NCBI GenBank assembly: GCA_021108215.1
Contig: JAIORK010000028.1
Location: 62,001 to 126,000, forward strand
Source: a bacterium
GTDB taxonomy: Bacteria > Oederibacteriota > JAAXVQ01 > JAUVAV01
DNA: 64,000 nt
Reading direction: 5' to 3'
Part shown: piece by piece, positions 25,476 through 33,604 of the stretch
How the letters are laid out: each line of letters starts with the position of its first letter
Numbering within the stretch: position 1 is the first letter of the stretch
Made by a program: the position numbers and the translations under genes
The notes under the pieces: generated by a model
What the model saw: the letters and a program-made list of their open reading frames with translations, nothing else
Told to the model about the DNA's origin: nothing
Database searches by the model: none

Positions 25476-25504
25476 ATGTTAGCATATCGGTTTTTTTACC
25501 GCAA
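25476..25504 (-). promoter_or_regulatory. Sigma-70-type promoter of rpsB-tsf cluster
   Basis: Minus strand: TTGCGG (25504-25499), 17-nt spacer, TAACAT (25481-25476). This leaves a leader of roughly 120 nt before rpsB, long enough for S2-type autoregulation, although no specific leader fold was verified. Confidence 0.65.
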
Positions 25505-25560
25505 GTTAAAATTCAAGAAAATATCGTTTCAGGGGGGTAGTAGAAAACCAAACTACCGGT

Positions 25561-26610
25561 TTAGGGAATCAGGCCGCTGTCCGAAAGGCCGCTGATTTCA
25601 GGCAATCCCAGCATCAAATTCATATTTTGAATTGCCTGGCCTGATGCGCCTTTGATAAGATTGTCCGCCGCGCCGCAGACCACCGCGGTCTGTGTCCGGG
25701 AATCAACTGCTGCTTTTATCACACACATATTCGAGCCCACGGCTGATGACAGATCCGGCCAGGGTGCATCCGGTGCCAAGACCCGGACAAAGGGTTCATT
25801 CTTATATTTTTCCTGATACATCTGATGAAGCGCTTCCTCTGTAATGATTTTATTCAACCGGCCGTATCCGATTGAAACAATTCCCCGTTTGGCCGGGACC
25901 AGATGAGGTGAAAAGGTAATCCGTACCGTTTGTCCGCTTGCCTGGCTGAGTGTCTGTTCCATTTCCGGTGTATGCTGATGCAGACCTGCCATTTTGTAGG
26001 GCACAACATTTTCTGATATCCGATTAAACTGGGTTGCAGAATTTAATTTTCTTCCTGCACCGCTGATACCGGACTTGGCATCAACAATCAGGGATTGCGC
26101 ATCTACCAGTTTGCTTTGCACCAAAGGCAACAGCGACAAAACAGTTGCAGTAACATAACATCCCGGATTGGCAACAAATGAAGCCCCTTTAATCTTTTCC
26201 CGGAACAATTCAGGCATCCCGTAGACCGCTTTACCAATCCATTCAGGTGCGCTGTGTTTTTGCGGATACCACTGTTCATACACTGCAACATCATCAAACC
26301 GAAAGTCCCCGGAAAGATCAATAACCTTAATCTTTTTCTTCAAAAGCTCCGGCACCCGCTTCATGGATTCGCCATGCGGCACTGCTAAAAAAACCAGATC
26401 AACATTTTCGGGAGACAGATCGGTTTCCGCACTTTTGGTTAAAATCCGGTCACCGCAAGCACCCATTGCCGGATAAAGCGCATTGAGTTTCTGTCCGGCA
26501 AAGGATTCAGATGTCAGCGCCTGAATCTCAATTTCAGCATGTCCGGCCAACAACCGCACCAATTCCGCACCGGTATATCCGCTGGCCCCAACAATCGCAA
26601 CTTTTGTCAT
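25561..26610 (-). CDS. argC: N-acetyl-gamma-glutamyl-phosphate reductase
   Basis: Third step of arginine biosynthesis: NADPH reduction of N-acetylglutamyl phosphate to the semialdehyde. 349 residues, standard. N-terminal Rossmann motif V-A-I-V-G-A-S-G-Y-T-G-A-E-L-V-R-L-L. The catalytic Cys is in F-V-A-N-P-G-C-Y-V-T-A (about residues 146-156). Further blocks are D-A-K-S-G-I-S-G-A-G-R and H-Q-H-T-P-E-M. It appears monocistronic here, with no other arg gene nearby. A weak inverted repeat (ggtagt/actacc, about 25535-25557) lies just past the stop. Confidence 0.95.
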   Translation of the reverse strand: MTKVAIVGASGYTGAELVRLLAGHAEIEIQALTSESFAGQKLNALYPAMGACGDRILTKSAETDLSPENVDLVFLAVPHGESMKRVPELLKKKIKVIDLSGDFRFDDVAVYEQWYPQKHSAPEWIGKAVYGMPELFREKIKGASFVANPGCYVTATVLSLLPLVQSKLVDAQSLIVDAKSGISGAGRKLNSATQFNRISENVVPYKMAGLHQHTPEMEQTLSQASGQTVRITFSPHLVPAKRGIVSIGYGRLNKIITEEALHQMYQEKYKNEPFVRVLAPDAPWPDLSSAVGSNMCVIKAAVDSRTQTAVVCGAADNLIKGASGQAIQNMNLMLGLPEISGLSDSGLIP

Positions 26611-26862
26611 CCTGTCCCTCTATTATCCGCCGATGGATACTGACCATCCGGCGGTTATTCAAACAAAATAAACCAATTCTTTTCATCCACGAATAACACA
26701 AATAAAAAAAATCAAATATTTTAATTAATTCATTTTTTGCCTTTGGGCGGGGGCACCCCGTTCCGCCATTTTACTTTGATGCCTTCACCCTATCCTGTTT
26801 TTAATCTTCTCAGCGTTCTTTGCGTCTCTGCGGTAAAATGCTTTAACTTTATGCTTTTGACC
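26611..26862. repeat. Spacer containing a CTCTGCGGTGAA-family repeat (26776-26836)
   Basis: The stretch 26776-26836 (tcaccctatcctgtttttaa, then tgcgtctctgcggtaaaa) resembles 62356-62415 and 62452-62507. The rest of the gap shows nothing else. Confidence 0.55.
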
Positions 26863-27969
26863 TTACGATTTTTCCTTGGCTGCATACACCACTTTATATT
26901 TACCCTTCAATGATTCCAGCCAGGCCTTGTACCGCACATCAGAACTTTCCGCCATCATTTTTTTACGAATACTCCCCCGCACTTCCTCAAACGGCATCTG
27001 ACCACCGGTCTGCTTGTCAATCAACTTGACCACAAAATAGCCTTTGGGTGTCTGTAAAATCCCTGAAACCTGATCAATTTTCAGACGCTTAAAAACTGTT
27101 TTCTCAAAAACCGGAAAGCCAATATCCCCCTCTTCAATCCAACCGATATCACCGCCCTTTTCCGCCGTGATTTTATGTTCCGAATACCGTTGAGCGGCAG
27201 ATGCAAATGCATCCCCCTGTTTGAGTGCCGCCAGGACACGCTGGATTTTTCGTTTTGCTACCTGGTCCTGTGCTTGAAAATCTCCTGATGCAAGTCCTTT
27301 GCCGGGACGTTTAATAAATATTTGACTAATTCTGGCTCGATCAGGCCGGGAAAATTCAGAAATATTTTCTTTATAAAACCCCTTCAGTCTTTCATCCGAA
27401 ACCTCGATACCGGTCTTGAATTCCTGGAGCTTGCTCTGCAACAACCGTTGCCGGATAAGATTTTCGCGGGTACTCTGCATCCGCTGCTTGCGCAAGTCAG
27501 CTTCAGTCAGGTGATCTTTTTCCAACTGCATTTTAAATTCACGGTAGCTGGGGAACTGCGCCCGCAGCTGTTCAATTTCTTTGTCCACCCGTTCCTCAAT
27601 CAGGGCATCGTCAATCTCAATTTCCTGAGACCGGGCTTCCAAAAGCAGCAACTTCCCTTCAATCATACGCGCAATATGGAGTTTGCGCGCTTCCGTCATT
27701 TTCGCTTCCAGTTCCCGACCGCGATACTGTGTACTGAAGTGTTCGCGATATTTTGCCAGCGGCTCCTCAATATCCACTGTACTGACAATCTCATTCCCCA
27801 CCCGGATTTGCACCTGATTAAAAACAACCGGCGGACCGGCCGGGACAACCCGGCTGGCGGCAGAAATGGTCTCTTTAGGAGGCGGCGCTTGATCAGCCGC
27901 CATTCCGGACAAAGTCGACAGCTGAACAACTGCCGCAACCGCTAAAATAATTCTAAATTTCTTTTTCAT
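26863..27969 (-). CDS. Periplasmic SurA-like chaperone with parvulin domain
   Basis: 368 residues with a signal peptide (residues 1-24, G-M-A-A). Residues about 50-190 are a SurA_N-type helical chaperone domain (V-G-N-E-I-V-S-T-V-D-I-E-E, then long charged helices). Residues about 215-325 are a PpiC/rotamase domain (R-A-R-I-S-Q-I-F-I-K, Y-S-E-H-K-I-T-A-E-K-G-G-D-I-G-W, Y-F-V-V-K-L-I-D-K). Expected to assist folding and delivery of outer-membrane proteins. The ATG overlaps the stop of the next parvulin gene by 4 nt. Confidence 0.9.
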   Translation of the reverse strand: MKKKFRIILAVAAVVQLSTLSGMAADQAPPPKETISAASRVVPAGPPVVFNQVQIRVGNEIVSTVDIEEPLAKYREHFSTQYRGRELEAKMTEARKLHIARMIEGKLLLLEARSQEIEIDDALIEERVDKEIEQLRAQFPSYREFKMQLEKDHLTEADLRKQRMQSTRENLIRQRLLQSKLQEFKTGIEVSDERLKGFYKENISEFSRPDRARISQIFIKRPGKGLASGDFQAQDQVAKRKIQRVLAALKQGDAFASAAQRYSEHKITAEKGGDIGWIEEGDIGFPVFEKTVFKRLKIDQVSGILQTPKGYFVVKLIDKQTGGQMPFEEVRGSIRKKMMAESSDVRYKAWLESLKGKYKVVYAAKEKS

Positions 27970-28907
27970 TTTCCAACTCCTTGACGATTATGAATACTAA
28001 TTTCCGCCTGTGACCGCAAATCCTCAAGCCAAACCCGAAATGCCTTATCGGTTTTCGCAAGCCGCAAATCCCGGGCAATCATTTTTTTTGCTTCTTCCAG
28101 CGGGATTTTCCCGCCCCGTTCGCGTTTTTCAACTAAAAAAATATGATACCCATACTCCGTGGCAACCGGATCGCTGGGTTTGCCCGGTTTGAGCTGAAAC
28201 AAAACCTTGGTGAATGTCTGCGGCAGATCTTCTTTGCCCACCCATCCCAAATCGCCCCCCTGATCTTTCTCCGGTCCGCGGGAATACTGGGCTGCCAATT
28301 CTTGAAACGGTGTTCCTGCTTCAAGTTTCTGCCTGAGGGTATCCGCCTGTTCCCGGGTCTCGACCACAATCTGCCGGGCATGAACCCTGACTTGCCGGTA
28401 AAACTGAAGCAGATGGGTCCAGTAAAACTCTTCCACCTCATCATCCCCCACATGAATCCGTTCCTCAACCGCCTGGTTAATGGTCTGCTCAATGGTTAAC
28501 CGCTTGGTCACCAGCATCCGCCAGTCTTCCGGGGTTAAATGCTGTTCCTTGAGCATTCGTTCCGAATCCCCTTCAGCAGAACCGTTCCAAAAACCATTCA
28601 TAAATCCGGCAACTTTTTCCTCTGCAACCACGACCTTAAGCCGCTTGGCTTCTTCCAGGATCAGTGCATCATTAATCAACCGGTCGAGAACATCTCCGCG
28701 GGTAATATTCGAAAAAGCCATATTATCACTAACCTTAAGAAATTGCATTTCCCGTTTGAGGTCCACATCCAAAATACCCACACCATTGACCGAGACCAAC
28801 GTTTTGGGCTTATAAAATTTTTGGGTTAGATACTTGGAGAAAAATCCGAGTGAAAACACTCCGAGCCCCAGGACAACCGCACCCAGGATAATATATGTTT
28901 TTTTCAT
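27966..28907 (-). CDS. Membrane-anchored parvulin-type peptidyl-prolyl isomerase
   Basis: 313 residues. Start at 28907 has AAAGG 8 nt upstream. One N-terminal hydrophobic helix (about 5-25) without an evident cleavage site suggests a PrsA/PpiD-like anchor. A SurA_N-like helical domain is followed by a well-formed rotamase domain (about 165-265: V-R-V-H-A-R-Q-I-V-V-E-T, Y-S-R-G-P-E-K-D-Q-G-G-D-L-G-W, G-Y-H-I-F-L-V-E). Sits between two related genes in an apparent operon with mfd. Confidence 0.9.
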   Translation of the reverse strand: MKKTYIILGAVVLGLGVFSLGFFSKYLTQKFYKPKTLVSVNGVGILDVDLKREMQFLKVSDNMAFSNITRGDVLDRLINDALILEEAKRLKVVVAEEKVAGFMNGFWNGSAEGDSERMLKEQHLTPEDWRMLVTKRLTIEQTINQAVEERIHVGDDEVEEFYWTHLLQFYRQVRVHARQIVVETREQADTLRQKLEAGTPFQELAAQYSRGPEKDQGGDLGWVGKEDLPQTFTKVLFQLKPGKPSDPVATEYGYHIFLVEKRERGGKIPLEEAKKMIARDLRLAKTDKAFRVWLEDLRSQAEISIHNRQGVGK

Positions 28908-28958
28908 GTGCATAACCTTTGTCAGGCAGGAATACGTGCAATCGCAGACCGGCTGATA

Positions 28959-29633
28959 TTATTCAATCACAATATCTATATTATCATCACCGTACTGCTC
29001 ACGGAATCGCGACTCTTTCACTTCCACTGAGCTGTCTTTCTCCAACCGGCTGATCAATTTTTCTTCGACCAAAATAGCCTTGATCTGTTTTTGTACGGTT
29101 TTCAGCTTGGGAACTTTGGCAGCCGGATTTAAAATTTTCAATTTCCGGGCGTAGTCCTCAAAATACTCTTTCACCTCAGACTCGGAAATCTCCACACCCT
29201 TGAGCCCTTCTTTTTTCAAATTACTATTCAATTCATTGAGCAGAACATTTTCGTAAACTTGCCGGCTGATATAACCTTGCTGCGACTTGATATCTAAAAT
29301 TTGTTTGTCCAGTTCTTCCTGGGTTTTTCCCTGAATTTCAGTAATTTTCTTTTTAATAACATCCTCTTGGTGATAGCCGCGATTTTCCGCTTCAATGATC
29401 AATAATTCTTTTTTTACCAAATTATCCAGAATTTTACGTTTGCCCTTATAAGACTCCGCTAAAACTTTATAGTTCTTGGGAAGATTTTGAATTGCCCGGT
29501 CAAAATCAAGTGTGGTGATTTCACGATCACCCACAATCGCCAAAACATCGGCATCTTTTTTTCCACAGCCTAAATTCCCCAGTGCAACAACAGCCACACA
29601 AAATATTAGCAAAGAACGCACACAATACTTCAT
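28959..29633 (-). CDS. SurA_N-type chaperone lipoprotein lacking an isomerase domain
   Basis: 224 residues from an ATG at 29633 with AGGGAGG 6 nt before it; a longer frame to 29705 has no such site. The signal ends in a lipobox (L-G-N-L-G-C), so it is a lipoprotein. The mature part is a charged helical domain starting V-L-A-I-V-G-D-R-E-I-T-T-L-D-F-D-R-A, as in the N-terminal region of SurA/PrsA. The expected rotamase motifs are absent and the protein simply ends after a helical C-lobe. It is the first of three consecutive related genes. Confidence 0.8.
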   Translation of the reverse strand: MKYCVRSLLIFCVAVVALGNLGCGKKDADVLAIVGDREITTLDFDRAIQNLPKNYKVLAESYKGKRKILDNLVKKELLIIEAENRGYHQEDVIKKKITEIQGKTQEELDKQILDIKSQQGYISRQVYENVLLNELNSNLKKEGLKGVEISESEVKEYFEDYARKLKILNPAAKVPKLKTVQKQIKAILVEEKLISRLEKDSSVEVKESRFREQYGDDNIDIVIE

Positions 29634-29749
29634 CAGAACCTCCCTAAAAATAAAAATCACCTGACCTTTGATTTCTGTGTCAAGGTACACTTTCCCACCG
29701 GCCAATACATATTTATAGCACTATGTCAAAAAACAGTTACTCGTTTATA

Positions 29750-32700
29750 TCATACAAATTTTAATTCGGACAAGAACTTTTTAACGTGTGTCAAGGGATC
29801 TCCGGCAGGCAGACCCACCTGTAACCCCGCCTGCTCTCCGGGTAAAAAACGAATCCGCTTACTCTGGTCCCCTAAAAGCTGTTGCACCAAGTCGGCATTG
29901 GGCTGGAAATATTTAGGCCAATTAAATTTTACGATCCGCTCAGTAATCTGAATCTCACTGATATGGACCTGACGTGCCATGATCCTTAAAAAAGCAACCT
30001 TCACCAAAGTTTGCACCGCCTGCGGCAAGGGACCAAAGCGGGCTGCAATCTCTTTTTCCAAAGCAGCCAAGTCCACCTCTTTTTGTACTGATGAGAGGCG
30101 CTTGTATAAATTCAGCCGGGTCATGGTATCCGGCACATACTCCGAAGGGATAAAGGCATCCTGCGCAATGGAAATGGTGACCTCCAGAGGGCCTTCCCGG
30201 CGCTGTCCGCGCAGCTCCCGCACCGCTTCTTCCAGCAAGCTGCAATACGTTTCAAACCCTACCGCCGTTACCTGCCCTGACTGTTCAGGTCCCAGCACGT
30301 CCCCGGAACCGCGAATCTCCATATCCCGCATGGCAATTTTAATACCGGAGCCAAGCTCGGTAAATTCCTGCAGCGTCATCATACGCTTCTCCGCATTCCC
30401 GGTCACCGCGCCGCCCACGGGGTAAAACAAATAAGCATAAGCCTGACGGTCCGCGCGTCCGACCCGGCCGCGCAATTGATACAACTGGGATATTCCCAGG
30501 GCATCGGCACGATTGATAATAATGGTATTCACATTGGGCATATCCAGTCCTGATTCTACAATAGTGGTGGAAACCAACACATCCTCGGACCGGGCAATAA
30601 ATCTTTCCATCACCGGTTCAAGCTGCTTTTTGTCCATTTTGCCGTGGGCCACCGCCACCCTGGCTTCCGGCACCAGATTTTTAACCCGCTCGGCCATCTG
30701 CCCGATATTATGCACCCGGTTGTGAATGAAAAAAACCTGGCCGTTTCGCGCCATCTCGCGCAAAATCGCTTCCCGGATAAGCTCCTCGGAATATTCCAGC
30801 ACCTGCGTTTTAATCGGGAGCCGGTTAAGCGGCGGTGTTTCGATAATTGAGATATCCCGAATACCGGAAAGCGAAAGATAGAGCGTCCGTGGAATAGGCG
30901 TCGCGGTTAATGTCAACACATCTAAAACAGTCCTGATTTTTTTTAATTTCTCTTTCTGGGCTACTCCAAAATGCTGTTCCTCATCCAAAATAAACAACCC
31001 CAGTTTGCTGAACCGAATTTCTTTTCCCAGGAGTTTATGCGTCCCGATCACGATATCCACAGCCCCCTGCGCTAAATCACGAATAACCTCATTTTGCTCT
31101 GCTGTGCTGCGGAAGCGCGAGAGCATCTCAATCCGGATGGGATAAGCTGCCATGCGTTCACGAAACGTCGCAAAATGCTGGTCCGCCAAAATGGTGGTTG
31201 GCACCAGGATCGCAACCTGAAATCCATCCTGGACCGCTTTAAAGGCGGCCCGCATCGCGACCTCTGTTTTCCCAAACCCAACATCACCGCAAATAAGCCG
31301 GTCCATGGGTTTGGAAGACTCCATATCCTGTTTGACCTCGGCAATGGCGCGCGCCTGGTCCGGTGTCTCCTCATAGGGAAACGCATCTTCAAATTCCTTG
31401 ACCAGCGAGGTATCCGGTCCAAAGGTATGCGCCTGATGGACTTGACGAGTGGCATAAATATCCAGCAGCTGCCGTGCCAGTTCGGTCACGGATGCTTTTA
31501 CTTTTTGCTTGGTCTTCTCCCAGGTTCCGGTGCCCAGTTTGTTGATCCGCGGCGAGTGATCCCCGCCGATATATTTTTCCACCAGCCGCAATTGATCGGT
31601 CGGAACATAGAGTTTTTCATCATTGGCATACGCCAGATAGACAAATTCTTTTTCTCCGCCATCAATATTCAGTTGAACAACGCCTTTGTAGCGCGCCACC
31701 CCATGGTCGCGATGCACAGCCAGATCTCCTGATTTTAATTCCAAAATATCAGCAATCGGCTGCGAGGGATATGCCGCACCTTTCATCCGCCGCGGCTTGG
31801 GGCGCCCCAATCTGCGATTAAATATTTCCTGGTCCGTAAACAGCACAAACTTCCCAGCCGGATACTGGAACCCCGCTTTGAGATGTCCAAGATGAAATAC
31901 GAAGTGTCCGCTTAAATCCGGTTGTTGCAAATTAGCGGCCTGTTCCGCCAAAATACGGCGCATGCGCTGTTCCTCAGCCTGATTATGCGAGACCAAGTGC
32001 AGTGCCAGCCCCTTGACCTGCAGCGCCTGGGCTTCACGAATTAATAATTCAATATTTCCGCGCAGCGGTTCAGTCCCTTTGACCACCACCGGCCATTCCG
32101 GCAGCGCTTCCGGTTCAGGCCAGATGCTTTGCTTGAGCCGCGCAGTCTGCACCAGTGCCATTTTCCCCAACCGTTCACCCAACACTTCGAAGGGTTCAAA
32201 CAACAGCTCCGGCTTAGGCAGCACCGGCTCTTTTTTCTTATGTTCCCAATGAAGACGCTGCGTCTTCTGGTCATCCAGTGCGGCCTGCTGCCTGGACGCA
32301 CCCGGCGAGAGCATGACCACAATGGTTTGTCCGGCCAGATAATCCAACAAGGTTGCGGGCGGAATGAAAAAAGGCAGATAGTTTTCTGCGCCCGGGAAAC
32401 CGGCATCGGTTCCGATTTTTTCTCTCAAGGCCCTGACCTTCTCCCGGCCAAAGCTGCGGTCACAGTCAGCCAGACCGGCTTTGATTTCCGCGGATGAAGG
32501 CGAGAACATTTTCGCCGGCGTGATCCGGACTTCATGCACAATCACCGGCGCAGCTTTCTCATCGGGCATCAGAAAAAATTGGCGGATACTAAAAACCTCA
32601 GACCCCTCAAATTCAATCCGCCAGGGGGTAAGGTCCGCCGGCGGAAAAATATCCAAAATTCCGCCGCGCACTGCAAACTGCCCCCGTCCCTCTACCGTGT

Positions 32701-33220
32701 GTTCCCGCGCATAGCCGCGCTCCACCAGGTCGTGTATCAATTTGTCCATGTCCAGATACTGACCCTTAGAAATCACAAGATTTTTTTCCAGGAGCCATAC
32801 CGGATCGGGCAAGGCCTCACGGACTTGTTCCAGGGACGCGATCACGACGGGCTGCTCGCCATCCGCCAGTTTGAGCAACACTTCCAGACGCTCGCCTTCC
32901 AGATCCATATCTGTCAAGGCATGTTCATATGGCAGCAATTCCCTGCCCGGAAAAAGAAATAACTCCTCCCGCTCCGGATCCGGGTGTTCCAAAAAAAGTC
33001 TGCAATCATCATACAGGCGACGGGCTTCATCCGGCGTGGGTGTGATCAGGAGCATCGGGCGGCGAAGACGCTCGCGCACACCTGACCAAAAATACGGCGA
33101 AGCACTCCCCCAGAGTCCGGTCACCCAAGCCTTGGCATCCGGTGTCTTATCGAGCAGTTGACACAACTCAGTAAACGCGGTGTCCTGATTTAATTGTGTG
33201 AGTAATGAGCGTAACGGCAT
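29750..33220 (-). CDS. mfd: Transcription-repair coupling factor
   Basis: 1156-residue DNA translocase that removes stalled RNA polymerase and recruits UvrA. Order of domains: UvrB-like N-terminal region (P-D-E-A-R-R-L-Y-D, G-R-E-L-L-P-Y-E), RNA-polymerase-interacting CarD-like domain (about 490-560: G-D-L-A-V-H-R-D-H-G-V-A-R-Y-K-G), SF2 helicase (G-D-V-G-F-G-K-T-E-V-A at about 645, D-E-E-Q-H-F-G, T-A-T-P-I-P-R-T-L, Q-L-R-G-R-V-G-R) and C-terminal TRCF domain. Length fits the family. The three SurA-like genes lie downstream, probably in the same transcript. Confidence 0.97.
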   Translation of the reverse strand: MPLRSLLTQLNQDTAFTELCQLLDKTPDAKAWVTGLWGSASPYFWSGVRERLRRPMLLITPTPDEARRLYDDCRLFLEHPDPEREELFLFPGRELLPYEHALTDMDLEGERLEVLLKLADGEQPVVIASLEQVREALPDPVWLLEKNLVISKGQYLDMDKLIHDLVERGYAREHTVEGRGQFAVRGGILDIFPPADLTPWRIEFEGSEVFSIRQFFLMPDEKAAPVIVHEVRITPAKMFSPSSAEIKAGLADCDRSFGREKVRALREKIGTDAGFPGAENYLPFFIPPATLLDYLAGQTIVVMLSPGASRQQAALDDQKTQRLHWEHKKKEPVLPKPELLFEPFEVLGERLGKMALVQTARLKQSIWPEPEALPEWPVVVKGTEPLRGNIELLIREAQALQVKGLALHLVSHNQAEEQRMRRILAEQAANLQQPDLSGHFVFHLGHLKAGFQYPAGKFVLFTDQEIFNRRLGRPKPRRMKGAAYPSQPIADILELKSGDLAVHRDHGVARYKGVVQLNIDGGEKEFVYLAYANDEKLYVPTDQLRLVEKYIGGDHSPRINKLGTGTWEKTKQKVKASVTELARQLLDIYATRQVHQAHTFGPDTSLVKEFEDAFPYEETPDQARAIAEVKQDMESSKPMDRLICGDVGFGKTEVAMRAAFKAVQDGFQVAILVPTTILADQHFATFRERMAAYPIRIEMLSRFRSTAEQNEVIRDLAQGAVDIVIGTHKLLGKEIRFSKLGLFILDEEQHFGVAQKEKLKKIRTVLDVLTLTATPIPRTLYLSLSGIRDISIIETPPLNRLPIKTQVLEYSEELIREAILREMARNGQVFFIHNRVHNIGQMAERVKNLVPEARVAVAHGKMDKKQLEPVMERFIARSEDVLVSTTIVESGLDMPNVNTIIINRADALGISQLYQLRGRVGRADRQAYAYLFYPVGGAVTGNAEKRMMTLQEFTELGSGIKIAMRDMEIRGSGDVLGPEQSGQVTAVGFETYCSLLEEAVRELRGQRREGPLEVTISIAQDAFIPSEYVPDTMTRLNLYKRLSSVQKEVDLAALEKEIAARFGPLPQAVQTLVKVAFLRIMARQVHISEIQITERIVKFNWPKYFQPNADLVQQLLGDQSKRIRFLPGEQAGLQVGLPAGDPLTHVKKFLSELKFV

Positions 33221-33604
33221 TTGAATTCCCGATTATGTGGTTTATCGTGCTGTTTGATGCTGCGAAAGGCGATATCTTATCCTGTTTCCCCGCAAAACAC
33301 AACACAGGGATGCCTCGATCCGGCCAACATGTGAAAACGAGATGATCGTCCAACTTACGGGACATATCCATTCGAATCACCCCCGCACAACTGGTGAAGC
33401 ATATCCTGCATGACCTCTTTTTTCATCCTGCGAAAGCGAAATGACCCTATATAAATACGGATGCTGCTTGGCGACACACAACTTAATAACTTTTTATGCC
33501 GCCTCGCATGCTGAAAAAAGAGATCAGGCAGGATTTATAACAGTAGTCCTAAAGTACCCTGTTTCAAAAATACCCGGCACAACTGTTGTCAATGGTGAGG
33601 GACA
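33221..33604. other. Intergenic region upstream of mfd
   Basis: About 380 bp with no supported gene. Short frames on the minus strand are interrupted and match nothing recognised. It presumably contains the mfd promoter, and lies downstream of the minus-strand protease gene. Confidence 0.3.
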
